Counted from the stretch's first letter, positions 14,654 through 22,802 are shown. The stretch: 37,003 nucleotides of DNA from Candidatus Methanofastidiosum methylothiophilum (GCA_001587715.1 LNGC01000004.1:1-37003); one strand, 5' to 3'. Notes: generated by a model from the sequence alone, not told the origin. A program made the numbers and translations.

Positions 14654-14862
14654 TTGTTTCTAAATAAATTTCGTTTATAGTTTCTTAATTGCTTTGGAGA
14701 CATATTGGCAACCAATTCCGGGACATCGAGTAAAGTAATAAAAGCCGATTGAATACATCCCAAATTACACCGTCCGAGCAACTCAAGAGTAACCCGTTGC
14801 CTTGCTCCCGATGGTCCGTAAAAACTTTCGGTTTTGGGTTGCCACCCTTTACTCGGTTTCAA
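14635..14862 (-). CDS. small protein of unknown function at the end of the early operon
   Basis: I place the start at TTG 14862, eight bases after GAGGG; the longer frame upstream lies inside the preceding gene. This gives 75 residues: KPSKGWQPKTESFYGPSGARQRV, then LGRCNLGCIQSAFITLLDVPELVANMSPKQLRNYKRNLF. The CNLGC pair and the PELVANMSPKQLRNYKRN helix look conserved and coding, but I do not recognise the family. It overlaps the upstream gene by 14 bases. Confidence 0.5.
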   Translation of the reverse strand: MKPSKGWQPKTESFYGPSGARQRVTLELLGRCNLGCIQSAFITLLDVPELVANMSPKQLRNYKRNLFRNKGGLEF

Positions 14863-15316
14863 TTTTATTACCCTCTTTGTCGCAAGCAATAAACCCCGCC
14901 TCGATGACATTGTCGCCGTTGTCTTTACCGTTGCAACCCGGACAATTACCACGACACTCATTACAAAACTCAAGACTTTCCATTGGTATTGTTTTGTGGT
15001 CTATTGGTTTCGTGGCTTTCTTTTCCTCAACAAGACCCCGGTAAAGTAACATATAATTTCTTAAGTCGGCTATCCGAGTCTCGACCGGCTCGCTCTCATT
15101 TCCGCCCCGGGCGTGATTTAAAATACTTAAAACGTGCTTAAGCCAATAGACCATTAATACTTGCTCGGGGGTTATTCCAACCAATTCGGCAACAAGTTTA
15201 AAATTATAATGGCGGTCGGAGTTGCCAATAGTGTAATCCCTACCCTTAACGCCCATAATTTCATTTTCAAGAGCTATTTGTTTTTCGATAATCTTCATAA
15301 AAGTTTTATTGTCCAT
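14849..15316 (-). CDS. all-helical phage protein, possible NTP pyrophosphohydrolase relative, with Cys-rich tail
   Basis: A 155-residue protein. The core KGRDYTIGNSDRHYNFKLVAELVGITPEQVLMVYWLKHVLSILNHARG...ESEPVETRIADLRNYMLLYRGLVEE has the order of short helical phage proteins related to nucleotide-modification and MazG-type folds (K-x-DY, NF, L-x-KH-x-x-x-I, E-x-R-I-x-DL-x-NY). The tail adds FCNECRGNCPGCNG, a likely metal-binding knuckle. It follows the MazG-like gene, supporting nucleotide metabolism. ATG 15316 has TAGGGGGCGTTA. Confidence 0.5.
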   Translation of the reverse strand: MDNKTFMKIIEKQIALENEIMGVKGRDYTIGNSDRHYNFKLVAELVGITPEQVLMVYWLKHVLSILNHARGGNESEPVETRIADLRNYMLLYRGLVEEKKATKPIDHKTIPMESLEFCNECRGNCPGCNGKDNGDNVIEAGFIACDKEGNKIETE

Positions 15317-15325
15317 TAACGCCCC

Positions 15326-15742
15326 CTAAAATTTTTTGTTATGTAATTTCGGTCTTTGCTCATTAATTTTCATTTTTTCCAAAATGGCTTTTTCCAAGTC
15401 GATACCGTTACCCTCGGCGTAGACCATTACTCTAATAACTATGTCCGCCAATTCCTCGGACATATTCCCGGTCTTAAGCAAATTCGACTTTTCGGGTAAA
15501 TCAAACGTTGTCCTTAGGATTTCAAAAGATTTCATTAAGCTTTGATATTCGTTTATAATGCCTCTAAGAGTAGAATCGGTTGTTTTTTCATACGAAACGT
15601 TGTCAAGAGCCTCGTTAACCTCGGTACCAATTAAAAGCAATTGCTTTAAATGGTTAGAGGTGTCAAATCCCTTATTGTTAGAAATCTCAAGACACTTTTT
15701 CGCAAGGTCTTTAATTGTTGGCTTATTAAGATATATAAACAT
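15326..15742 (-). CDS. MazG-like nucleotide pyrophosphohydrolase
   Basis: A 138-residue helical protein. LLLIGTEVNEALDN provides the first acidic helix (E-x-x-E type), and MSEELADIVIRVMVYAEGNGIDLEKAILEKMKINEQRP provides the second (EE-x-x-D plus the K-x-x-x-N-x-x-RP end) typical of MazG and dUTPase-like all-alpha NTP-PPases. It would hydrolyse a (d)NTP to (d)NMP and PPi, feeding the HAD nucleotidase. RBS is AAAGGGGGCGTACTT. It lies just downstream of a terminator, so it may be read through at a lower level or have its own start. Confidence 0.8.
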   Translation of the reverse strand: MFIYLNKPTIKDLAKKCLEISNNKGFDTSNHLKQLLLIGTEVNEALDNVSYEKTTDSTLRGIINEYQSLMKSFEILRTTFDLPEKSNLLKTGNMSEELADIVIRVMVYAEGNGIDLEKAILEKMKINEQRPKLHNKKF

Positions 15743-15764
15743 AAGTACGCCCCCTTTCTTTTTT

Positions 15765-15801
15765 TAAAATAGGGTGAGACCGCTTGGAGTCTCACCCTAT
15801 A
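15765..15801 (-). terminator. hairpin between the zinc protein and MazG-like genes
   Basis: ATAGGGTGAGAC (15769-15780) and GTCTCACCCTAT (15789-15800) form a perfect 12-bp stem with an 8-nt loop; the minus strand continues TTTTAAAAAAA. A strong attenuator within the early operon. Confidence 0.75.
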
Positions 15802-15807
15802 ATTAAA

Positions 15808-16674
15808 TCAATTAAGACAAATTTGACATTTTTTTCGGATTTTCATTACGGGTTGCTTTTCATTTATTACTTGGAGAAAAAAGATTTTAAAAAGCTTATC
15901 CCAATCAATCCTTTCGTCAAATTCTAACGCCATTAAAACTTGCTCAAAATTTTCCCGACCCATTTCTGTATTTGGAAAAAGTTTTTCGAGATAACCGTAA
16001 GCTATTTTCTCAACCTCAAAGAGCTTTTGCATTTTAAGGCGTACCTTTGGCGTAAGATTATCGTCCATTAATAATAGATTTAACACCCGTCGAGCGGCTC
16101 TTAGCTTTTTAGCCTCGATTACAAACTTACCGATACTAATATCGCTTTTGTCAAAACGTACATAGGCTTTTTCGGCTATTTTCTTTTGGTAGCACTTCGT
16201 ACAAAGGCGGTATTTTTTAATGAAAATTGGATTTACACCGCACTCTATACAAATGTCGCCAACATATTTAGCCTCAATTCGCCTAAGACAATCTTTGCAA
16301 TAAGGACTATTAAAAACCAATCGGGAATGGCACCCGGCGCACCATCCGAAATTTTCTATTTTTAATTTTTCTGAACAATCAACGCAAATCTGACCCTTGC
16401 TCGCAAATATGGGTTTGGTTTCGTGGCACTCGGTACATTTGTCAACCCGATTATAATAATCCTTTTTACGAAATTTGTTTTCGTGGAAACCCATAGTCGC
16501 TTTTAACCAAAGATTGTGGCAATAACGACAAAATGGAGACCCGGTTTTTGTTTTACGTTTTTGACAGTTAAGGCAAATTCCCTCGGACTCAATCTTTTTC
16601 AAACAATTAGGACAGAGACCGAATGGTGTTAAATTTGCTAATTCCATTTTGCATTTCACACATTTCCTTGTCAT
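15808..16674 (-). CDS. protein with eleven CxxC zinc-binding knuckles
   Basis: A 288-residue protein. CxxC pairs occur at 5/8, 21/24, 34/37, 49/52, 80/83, 97/100, 112/115, 126/129, 142/145, 158/161 and 283/286. The first ten sit at 13-31-residue steps, forming about five treble-clef or zinc-ribbon-like units. Residues 170-280 are helical with no cysteine (KFVIEAKKLRAARRVLNLLLMDDNLTPKVRLKMQKLFEVEKIAYGYLEKLF). It could bind nucleic acid or RNA polymerase. It lies between Gp157-like and MazG-like genes in the early operon. I do not recognise the full architecture. RBS is AAAGGGGGTAGGTTT. Confidence 0.6.
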   Translation of the reverse strand: MTRKCVKCKMELANLTPFGLCPNCLKKIESEGICLNCQKRKTKTGSPFCRYCHNLWLKATMGFHENKFRKKDYYNRVDKCTECHETKPIFASKGQICVDCSEKLKIENFGWCAGCHSRLVFNSPYCKDCLRRIEAKYVGDICIECGVNPIFIKKYRLCTKCYQKKIAEKAYVRFDKSDISIGKFVIEAKKLRAARRVLNLLLMDDNLTPKVRLKMQKLFEVEKIAYGYLEKLFPNTEMGRENFEQVLMALEFDERIDWDKLFKIFFLQVINEKQPVMKIRKKCQICLN

Positions 16675-16678
16675 AAAC

Positions 16679-17134
16679 CTACCCCCTTTCTCCGTTGGCT
16701 TTTGATTTGTAATATTTCACCCAAGACGTTTTTTCTAAATCGACCCCGGGCGGCAACTCTCCCGTATCCCGATAATCTTTTAAAATTGCTTTCTTGTCAA
16801 TCTCAACGATGATTTTTATCCGCTTATATTTGGCGGGTACCAATTTTTCGTCGATTATGTCGACTCTTGGCGTTGAGGGTACGATAGTAATTTTCGATTG
16901 AAAACCATTAAAGTCTTTCATAATACCCTTTTTAATGATAGCGTCCGTCATACCCTTGAGATTTTCAAGTGCTTTTTTGCGGTCTTGTAACTCCAAAATC
17001 TTTTCTTTAATCTCGTCGATTTCGGCGTCGATTTTGTCAACCATTTCGACCAACAAATCGACCTTATTAGCCGCCGGAAATGCTTTGTCGGCTATTTCAA
17101 GAGCCGTGATTTTTAAATCGTCCTCTTTTACCAT
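16679..17134 (-). CDS. Gp157-like phage protein
   Basis: A 151-residue protein. The N-terminal half is a long acidic coiled coil (LLVEMVDKIDAEIDEIKEKILELQDRKKALENLKGMTDAII). The C-terminal half has the family's end pattern: PAKYKRIKIIVEIDKKAILKDYRDTGELPPGVDLEKTSWVKYY. This is the Siphovirus Gp157 family, common beside SSB or annealing proteins in early operons and probably linked to recombination. ATG 17134 has GAGAGGTAAATAACT, one of the few non-G-run sites. Confidence 0.75.
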   Translation of the reverse strand: MVKEDDLKITALEIADKAFPAANKVDLLVEMVDKIDAEIDEIKEKILELQDRKKALENLKGMTDAIIKKGIMKDFNGFQSKITIVPSTPRVDIIDEKLVPAKYKRIKIIVEIDKKAILKDYRDTGELPPGVDLEKTSWVKYYKSKANGERG

Positions 17135-17187
17135 AGTTATTTACCTCTCTTTCTTAAGCGGTTAATAGTTTGGCGCCCCCTAAAGAT

Positions 17188-17706
17188 TTAAGCGCTTACG
17201 GTTAATTGATTTAGTTTGACTTGCCTTAAATACCATAGACCCAAGGCAATAGCGTGAGCCTCATCCTCACCTATTTCCCTATTAAATTCTAAAGATATTT
17301 GCCGGGTTAATAGGTTTTTAGGCTTGTTGGATTTCCAAGTTGTCGGCGGGATTAAAACCAATGGCTTTTGAAAAAAAGCCGATAGTCCCGATGATATATA
17401 CCCGGCGGCGTAATCGTGGACACGGATACCGTGGGGGTCTCGCCCCTTAAAGCGAATTTGTCCCCCGAACTCAATAACTATTACATCGGGTTTAGCGGTT
17501 AAATAGTTTTCACAAATAGAGGTTAAAATATTGTCTAAGCGACAAGTTAAGAATTTGCTCGAGGACTTAATCTCTTTGGATAAAACAAGCTCGCCATCCT
17601 CAAAGTAAGCGGTACCAATTGCCCGGCTACCGGGGTCTATGGTTAAAATGTTTGTCGCTAAAATTGGGGTAGGTAATCCAAAGCTTATCCTCAAATTTTT
17701 TACCAT
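17188..17706 (-). CDS. RuvC-like Holliday junction resolvase
   Basis: A 172-residue protein from ATG 17706 (AGGGGGTGATT upstream; a GTG two codons earlier is too close to the SD). RNase H-fold motifs: ILTIDPGSRAIGTAYFED (first Asp), VIVIEFGGQ (Glu), and IGEDEAHAIALGLWYL near the C-terminus (acidic pair). These match the RuvC/YqgF-type resolvase group that cuts four-way junctions made by recombination. It overlaps the upstream small gene by 80 bases. It would act on RecT-type recombination products before packaging. Confidence 0.8.
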   Translation of the reverse strand: MVKNLRISFGLPTPILATNILTIDPGSRAIGTAYFEDGELVLSKEIKSSSKFLTCRLDNILTSICENYLTAKPDVIVIEFGGQIRFKGRDPHGIRVHDYAAGYISSGLSAFFQKPLVLIPPTTWKSNKPKNLLTRQISLEFNREIGEDEAHAIALGLWYLRQVKLNQLTVSA

Positions 17707-17938
17707 AATCACCCCCTAAGTATTTGGTTAATAGTTTTATGGCATTTTCTAAATCAATGCCACCATTTAATAGTGCCGACTCGATAGCGGTCGTAATGAC
17801 TTGCTCCCGGTAAGTCTCCGGAAAAGTATTTAGTATCTCGCCCACTTGCTCAAGTCGTTTTTCCATAATAAGGTTGTAAATGTCAACCCAATTATAAGAG
17901 TCAACGCTTGAATTTCGATTTCTCTTTTTTTGTTTCAT
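17627..17938 (-). CDS. small early protein overlapping the resolvase
   Basis: A 103-residue protein from ATG 17938, chosen because AAAGGGGGTGATAAT precedes it; the longer frame lies inside the helicase gene. After a basic start (MKQKKRNRNSS) it is helical: YNWVDIYNLIMEKRLEQVGEILNTFPETYREQVITTAIESALLNGGIDLENAIKLLTKYL. The last part is read in a second frame of the resolvase start. The position directly after the helicase suggests a helicase loader or accessory, but there is no ATPase motif. Family not recognised. Confidence 0.55.
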   Translation of the reverse strand: MKQKKRNRNSSVDSYNWVDIYNLIMEKRLEQVGEILNTFPETYREQVITTAIESALLNGGIDLENAIKLLTKYLGGDYGKKFEDKLWITYPNFSDKHFNHRPR

Positions 17939-17951
17939 ATTATCACCCCCT

Positions 17952-19247
17952 TTAAAATGGTAGCGACTTGTCGCCCCGGTTATACCAATCACTAAAAAAA
18001 TTACGAGACCGGTCATAAAAGACCCAAGTCTCACCGGTCTTGTATTGGCGTTGTTTAGGAATTAATAACTCACAAAGAAATGTCGTTTCAATAAGCTCGC
18101 CCTCTTTTTCTACGGTAGCTATGCCGTAATATTCGGGACGGTACAAAAAAATAACGGTATCGGCGTCTTGCTCAATTGCCCCGGAGTCCCTTAGGTCGCT
18201 TAACATCGGACGCTTATCGCCTCTTTGCTCGACCGCTCTCGAGAGTTGAGACAACAAAACAATTACGACATTATATTCTTTGGCTATAATTTTCATTTTC
18301 CGGGTTATTTCCGCCAACTCGAGGTTTCGAGTTTCAGCTTGGGGCGGCTCCATTAAACCCAAGTAATCAATAAAAAAGATTTCGACCCCTTGCTTGGACA
18401 TTTTACGGACGGTCTCTTTTACATCGGAAACCCCTAAAACCGCCTTTTCGCTTAAATAGAGCGGTAAATTCTTTACCCGGACAAATCCTTTAGACGTTTC
18501 CTCAAAGTCGGGTTCAACGCCGACGCCAACGTCCGACTCGGATGAGGCAAGCCTTACCCCTAATTGCTCAAGGCTCATTTCAATACTAAAAATATGGGTA
18601 CCTATACCCTTTTTAGCGAAATTCTTAGCCAAAGCAAGCATAAACGCCGATTTACCCATACTCGGACGCCCGGCAATAATTACAAGGTCGCCCCGGTGAA
18701 TATGCCAAATTTTATCTAAATCAATTAATCCGGTTGAATATTCGCTATTAAAAAGCTTGTCAAAAGTTTCCCGATTATTAAGGCGGTCAACTACCTCGGA
18801 AATACTAACAACGGTTGTCGAGTTCGTCTCTATTTGTCGGATTTCGCTATCCAAGTCCGCAAGGATATTCTCAATTGTTTCGCTCTCGGTCAATTGATTT
18901 AGAGTTCGGATTAAAGTTTTTTGTAAGCGTCGTTTATTGGAAAACTCTTTTAACTCGTTAATCCATTGAACGATATTTGAACCACTCGGGACTAAATTAA
19001 GAACATCAATAAGGTAACCAATATCCTTAATTTTAGAGGACAAGGTCGCAATATCGGGCTTTTTGCCCTCAGCAACAACCTCGAGGATGGCTCTAAAGAT
19101 TTCTTGATGGGTTGACGAGTAAAAGTCGCTTTCTCGCAAGCGGTCAATGTAATTTTCCTCGCCGAGCATAAGAGACGCTAAAACATATTTTTCAAGCTCA
19201 TAGTTTTTAAGATTAATGATTTGCAACTCTTTGTTTGCCATTTGCAT
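17952..19247 (-). CDS. DnaB-like replicative helicase
   Basis: A 431-residue enzyme. The N-terminal domain (1-110) includes LEKYVLASLMLGEENYIDRL, as in DnaB. The RecA-like motor has Walker A IAGRPSMGKSAF (192-202), SIEMSLEQLGVRL, Walker B EIFFIDYLGLM (289-299), then LSQLSRAVEQRGDKRPMLSDLRDSGAIEQDAD. It unwinds DNA at the phage fork. ATG 19247 follows GGGGGCGTAATT. It is the gene after the DnaD-type organizer, the normal initiator-helicase pair. Confidence 0.93.
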   Translation of the reverse strand: MQMANKELQIINLKNYELEKYVLASLMLGEENYIDRLRESDFYSSTHQEIFRAILEVVAEGKKPDIATLSSKIKDIGYLIDVLNLVPSGSNIVQWINELKEFSNKRRLQKTLIRTLNQLTESETIENILADLDSEIRQIETNSTTVVSISEVVDRLNNRETFDKLFNSEYSTGLIDLDKIWHIHRGDLVIIAGRPSMGKSAFMLALAKNFAKKGIGTHIFSIEMSLEQLGVRLASSESDVGVGVEPDFEETSKGFVRVKNLPLYLSEKAVLGVSDVKETVRKMSKQGVEIFFIDYLGLMEPPQAETRNLELAEITRKMKIIAKEYNVVIVLLSQLSRAVEQRGDKRPMLSDLRDSGAIEQDADTVIFLYRPEYYGIATVEKEGELIETTFLCELLIPKQRQYKTGETWVFYDRSRNFFSDWYNRGDKSLPF

Positions 19248-19274
19248 AATTACGCCCCCACTATGTTTAGGTAT

Positions 19275-20360
19275 TTAGTTTAGCATTGATTGAATTTCTT
19301 TTTCTGAGTAATATTCTCTTAAACGGTCAACAACAGCATTTTTAAAGTCGGACGACGCTTTTTCCATTTCTTTTTTTAGCGTTGCAATGCTAACCCTTAA
19401 ATAATTTCCTTTATATGGAATAACTAAAACGGTTGGTTTAGGTTGGGGTTTATTGTCAAAACGCTCGCCCGAAAACTTGTTAGATTTTCCGTTTGTTTCG
19501 TTTCTAATAACATCAATCCACCTAACCCCGTCGCTTTTACGGGTATTGAGCAATTTAACCGGGCTTTGTATGGCTTTTCTAAAAAACTCGTTTTCGACAA
19601 TAGCGTCAAAAACCCCAAGCAACTCATCGGGCGTAAATTCTTGTAATAACCTCTTGCAAGCGCCATCCCACGAGGGCGCCGGTTTTACCTTAAGCACTTT
19701 CTCAAATCGTTGTAAGAAAGCTCTTACCATACTTTGAGCCGTTATGTATTCCGTTCCATTGACACGAAATACAATATCCCCGCCCTTTAAGATGAGGCGC
19801 TCAAGATTTCCGCCCGTCTTTTCAACCTTTACAATGTTTTTTTCTTCTAACCAAGGCATTTTTTCATAAGAGTTTTTGGATTTAGACGGCTCATAAGGTT
19901 GGACTCCATCGCCCAACGGTGCTTTATTGCTCTCGACCTTTTCATCATCGAGACGAAAATCAAGGTTTTCGTTTGCTCGGGTATTACTTAAACGCTCAGC
20001 GTTGTAAATACGCTTACTAAAAAGTTTGGACATTCGTTTTTTAAGCCCCTCGCTTGTAAGGTTTCCCCTTTCATTAATAACAAAAGCCCCTATCTTAATG
20101 CTTTCGTCCATAAAGTTAGCTAAAAGGTCTCGAGGACAACCAAAACTATCTGCCCAAAGGTCTATTGTTTCCTCTCGGCTTTCTCCGGTAAACGGAGTCT
20201 CTACGTAGTCCGAGTTACATAATTCCTCTAAAACCATATTGTAAAGAGAGTACCCCTTGTCCCATCCGAATTTTGCCCGGAGACGTCTTATTTTAATGTC
20301 AAGCCTCATAGTGTACTCGTGGGGAAACCATTTAACAGTTTTATCTATTGGTCTCGCCAT
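19275..20360 (-). CDS. phage replisome organizer (DnaD-type)
   Basis: A 361-residue protein. Residues 1-100 (KWFPHEYTMRLDIKIRRLRAKFGWDKGYSLYNMVLEELCNSDYVE) match the Phage_rep_org_N / DUF4373-like winged-helix domain of phage initiators. The middle is a linker, and the C-terminal part (LKVKPAPSWDGACKRLLQEFTPDELLGVFDAIVENEFFRKAIQSPVKLL) resembles DnaD/Lin1754-type helicase-recruiting domains. It likely binds the origin and loads the DnaB-like helicase. The RBS is GAGGTTATAAT. A strong GC hairpin lies just upstream. Confidence 0.75.
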   Translation of the reverse strand: MARPIDKTVKWFPHEYTMRLDIKIRRLRAKFGWDKGYSLYNMVLEELCNSDYVETPFTGESREETIDLWADSFGCPRDLLANFMDESIKIGAFVINERGNLTSEGLKKRMSKLFSKRIYNAERLSNTRANENLDFRLDDEKVESNKAPLGDGVQPYEPSKSKNSYEKMPWLEEKNIVKVEKTGGNLERLILKGGDIVFRVNGTEYITAQSMVRAFLQRFEKVLKVKPAPSWDGACKRLLQEFTPDELLGVFDAIVENEFFRKAIQSPVKLLNTRKSDGVRWIDVIRNETNGKSNKFSGERFDNKPQPKPTVLVIPYKGNYLRVSIATLKKEMEKASSDFKNAVVDRLREYYSEKEIQSMLN

Positions 20361-20524
20361 ATTATAACCTCGTTTTTATTTTTGTTGCTTTAAGAGTTAA
20401 TTTTGCTTAAAATAAATAGTCCTCAAACCATAGTTACGCCCCCTTATGTAACACAGGTTACGGACATACCCCCGGGGTCGCTCCCCGGGGGTGTCTTTTA
20501 TTCGTTAGTCAATTTACAAAATTA
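20361..20524 (-). other. gap with a vestigial start (ATG GTT TGA) and a strong GC hairpin
   Basis: On the minus strand AGGGGGCGTAACT is followed by ATG (20431-20429), GTT and TGA, a phage-type start with a two-codon frame. Upstream, 20467-20498 forms ACCCCCGGGG / CCCCGGGGGT (10 bp, pentaloop). The plus strand after the hairpin reads CTTTTATT. It may be the scar of a deleted gene, an attenuator or part of the origin. Confidence 0.4.
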
Positions 20525-21658
20525 TTACTTTTTCTTTAGAGGGAGTTTAAGACCCGCCTCTTTGACCTCGACCATTTGTTTTAGTTTGAAATAACAACGT
20601 TCCATATCGGATGGTATTTGAAAATCATTCAAGCCGTTGCACTTGTAAGAACTATATAACTCGTATAAAGCCTCGCCAACCTCGAGGTCATTATTAGCCG
20701 CCGCCCGGAGACGCTTTTCGAGCGCTTGCATTGTTTGGACAAATTTCTTTTTCCGTGTCTCATCCGCCGCTTGCTCTGTATCAAAAACCTCTTTTACCCT
20801 TTCGACAACCTTATTGACTTGGTCGTTGTTTTCCAAGGTCTTGATAATCTTGTCCTCAAGTGGTGGCTCATCTTTAACAGTTTCCGATTTTACGGTGTCG
20901 TCCTTCTTCCCGGGTTTATTGGTCGGTTGATAAACCGGGTCGCTAATAATCTCTTGGACGGTTTCCTCAACGATTTGCTCTTTGGCTTTTTTCGGTTTTA
21001 AGATAATGGTCTTTTTTGGCTCAACGACCTCAATGTCCTCGACCACTTGGACGTTGCCATCATTATCTAAAACCACGTGGTCGCCCAATTCCTCGGGTAA
21101 GTACATTCCCGTAATAATGTCCGGAAACAATGTCCGAGCACCAATCGCCACGGCTCGCCAAAATAACATTAATTGAGGGTATTGAGTCCAAATATCCCCT
21201 TTTTTGGCGAGTAATCCGGCTCTTTCGGCGTCGGCGATAGTAAACTTGGCGATATAATCGCCAAAACCCGGACGAGAGAATTTGATAATACAACTCTTTT
21301 CGGTTTGCTCTTTAATTTCCCACTTACCGCCGGCTTGAGCGATTAAGGCAAGCATAATGTTACCTTGGACAACCGGCTTTCCTTTTATGACCGAGATATT
21401 GGCTAAGGCGGTCATAGTCGGGACGCCAAGCTCAAGACCTTTTAACATAATGGTAACTGCTTTTTCAACCGAGTTAATAGCCTCGGGGAGAAAGCCCGAC
21501 CTTAAAAGAGTCGTCGCTAAAGCCCTCATCGCCTCGAGCTTTTCAAGAGCGACCTCGACAACTCTTAAGGCTCCGCCGGTTGCCGGCGAAATAGAGTTGG
21601 CTCTTTCGATTACGGCGAGCTTACCGTTTCCATTTTCGGTTTTTTGTTTTTTCTCCAT
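20525..21658 (-). CDS. RecT-like single-strand annealing protein
   Basis: A 377-residue protein. The core has MLKGLELGVPTMTALANISVIKGKPVVQGNIMLALIAQAGGKWEIKEQTEKSCIIKFSRPGFGDYIAKFTIADAERAGLLAKKGDIWTQYPQLMLFWRAVAIGARTLFPDIITGMYLPEEL (about 68-190), the order of motifs in RecT and related annealing proteins (helix, IxGKPxxxGxIM..., W-x-x-YP-x-x-ML-x-x-RA, PD-x-x-G-x-Y-x-PEEL). The C-terminal 170 residues are an acidic, Lys/Glu-rich extension. No lambda Exo-type partner is apparent next to it; the PD-(D/E)xK gene lies far away. RBS is TAGGGGGCTGTAACT. Confidence 0.8.
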   Translation of the reverse strand: MEKKQKTENGNGKLAVIERANSISPATGGALRVVEVALEKLEAMRALATTLLRSGFLPEAINSVEKAVTIMLKGLELGVPTMTALANISVIKGKPVVQGNIMLALIAQAGGKWEIKEQTEKSCIIKFSRPGFGDYIAKFTIADAERAGLLAKKGDIWTQYPQLMLFWRAVAIGARTLFPDIITGMYLPEELGDHVVLDNDGNVQVVEDIEVVEPKKTIILKPKKAKEQIVEETVQEIISDPVYQPTNKPGKKDDTVKSETVKDEPPLEDKIIKTLENNDQVNKVVERVKEVFDTEQAADETRKKKFVQTMQALEKRLRAAANNDLEVGEALYELYSSYKCNGLNDFQIPSDMERCYFKLKQMVEVKEAGLKLPLKKK

Positions 21659-21660
21659 AG

Positions 21661-21867
21661 TTACAGCCCCCTATATCTTAAGTTTTTAGTTTTTTGGCGA
21701 CGCTTTAGGGCGCTATACACTTCGTCGGGTATGTAATACGGTCGTTTTAAATCAACAAAAGGTATATACCCCAATTCTCGCCATAGAATTATAGTTTTTT
21801 CGGTAATATTTAAGAGTCTTGCCATTTCCCTCTGAGTAACTAATTTTTTTGTCCCTATAAATACCAT
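21661..21867 (-). CDS. MerR/excisionase-like HTH protein
   Basis: A 68-residue protein with a winged-helix core: LVTQREMARLLNITEKTIILWRELGYIPFVDLKRPYYIPDEVYSALK (8-55). The HTH-then-wing pattern with Arg/Pro-rich wing is that of MerR-type or excisionase-type proteins. It follows the Cro-like gene and could be the directionality factor for the integrase or a second early regulator. RBS is TAAAGGGGGCGGTCC before ATG 21867. Confidence 0.7.
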   Translation of the reverse strand: MVFIGTKKLVTQREMARLLNITEKTIILWRELGYIPFVDLKRPYYIPDEVYSALKRRQKTKNLRYRGL

Positions 21868-21879
21868 GGACCGCCCCCT

Positions 21880-22089
21880 TTACTCCGCCGGTACAAATTC
21901 TTGCGGCAAGTTTAAGATAGAGAAAATCTCGGAGATAATTCTTAAATGCCCTCTTTTAACCTTGAGAATACGAGTAAGGGTCGCCGGGTGTATTCCTACC
22001 CGGTCGGCGATAAAAGTCTTTTTAAGACCCTTTTCTTGGATGGCTTTCTCGAGGTCGAGATTAAAAGATACAATGGTTTTTTTTGCCAT
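21880..22089 (-). CDS. Cro-like HTH transcription regulator
   Basis: A 69-residue protein from ATG 22089 (GGGGGTGTGGCT upstream; a GTG two codons earlier is less well placed). It has an HTH of the Cro/C1 type: LDLEKAIQEKGLKKTFIADRVGIHPATLTRILKVKRGHLRIISEIFSILN. It is the first leftward gene, transcribed from the promoter overlapping the TAACGTCAA arm. It would repress the lysogenic promoter in the lytic state. Confidence 0.8.
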   Translation of the reverse strand: MAKKTIVSFNLDLEKAIQEKGLKKTFIADRVGIHPATLTRILKVKRGHLRIISEIFSILNLPQEFVPAE

Positions 22090-22119
22090 AGCCACACCCC
22101 CTATATTATTGTTTGTGAT

Positions 22120-22158
22120 TTGACGTTATAATTTATGTTGTTAATATTGTAACGTCAA
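22120..22158. promoter_or_regulatory. divergent overlapping promoters in a TTGACGTTA inverted repeat (lytic/lysogenic switch)
   Basis: TTGACGTTA (22120-22128) and TAACGTCAA (22150-22158) form an inverted repeat with a 21-bp spacer. Plus strand: TTGACG, 16 bp, TAATAT (22142-22147). Minus strand: TTGACG (22158-22153), 17 bp, TAAATT (22135-22130). Each promoter's start falls near the other's -35, so only one can work at a time. The arms are probable repressor/Cro sites. Confidence 0.7.
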
Positions 22159-22277
22159 TTTTTGTTGACTTATCTTTATTTTATTTTGCATTAATAAAGC
22201 GTTAGGGTAATCTTTAAATTTTATTGATTTTATTCCGCTTTATGTTTAAATTTTACCCCAAAAAACACCTTACTCTT

Positions 22278-22802
22278 ATGCCACTTAAGCAAATTGAAAC
22301 TAAAAAAGTTAAAAAAATGCTCGAGGAAATTCTCAAAAAATCAAACATTGCCGAGGTATCTGAAAAAACCGGTATAACCCGAGCGACGCTTTATAACATT
22401 ATTAACGAGTCTTATGATTTAACCAAAACCGAAATCGCTCGTAACCTTGCCGTTAATTATGATTTTTTTTTAAAGTGGGACAAAAACGGCTCAATAGATT
22501 TTGTGAGCAAGTCCAAAATAATTGACGAAGCACTTCACCAAGACCAACCAAATTTCATCATTCGTGGAGACGACGCTATTACTTACGAATATTTGAAACA
22601 ATTGAATTTACTCAACCCATCAAAATTAAAACGTGTTTTGGAAATTGTCAACAATCCCGTCCAAGTTGATTTTCTTATAGATATTTTTCTTGCACTCGAA
22701 AACTTTCTTGCAAGGGCGGGATTAAAGGAATATGACCGGAGACAAATCGTTTACAAGAACTTATTAACAAAAGATAATGTCAAGCTTAAAAAAAGAGAAT
22801 AA
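22278..22802 (+). CDS. CI-like repressor with N-terminal HTH
   Basis: I use ATG 22278 (174 residues); an in-frame TTG at 22224 and ATG at 22242 would add an unlikely FRFMFKFYPKK stretch. None has a clear SD. Residues 5-60 are an HTH (KKVKKMLEEILKKSNIAEVSEKTGITRATLYNIINESYDLTKTEIARNLAVNY). The rest is helical (QLNLLNPSKLKRVLEIVNNPVQVDFLIDIFLALENFLARAGL). There is no Ser-Lys LexA-type autoprotease, so induction would not be by RecA-stimulated cleavage. It runs into the integrase gene with a 26-bp overlap. Confidence 0.65.
   Translation: MPLKQIETKKVKKMLEEILKKSNIAEVSEKTGITRATLYNIINESYDLTKTEIARNLAVNYDFFLKWDKNGSIDFVSKSKIIDEALHQDQPNFIIRGDDAITYEYLKQLNLLNPSKLKRVLEIVNNPVQVDFLIDIFLALENFLARAGLKEYDRRQIVYKNLLTKDNVKLKKRE

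Noticed and set aside
14635-14973. 112-residue ORF as a full gene
   Set aside because: The first 37 residues are inside the upstream gene; TTG 14862 with GAGGG is a better start.
15822-15838. Late-promoter-like ATTTTTTT motif within the zinc protein end
   Set aside because: Orientation and -10 spacing do not fit; codons explain it.
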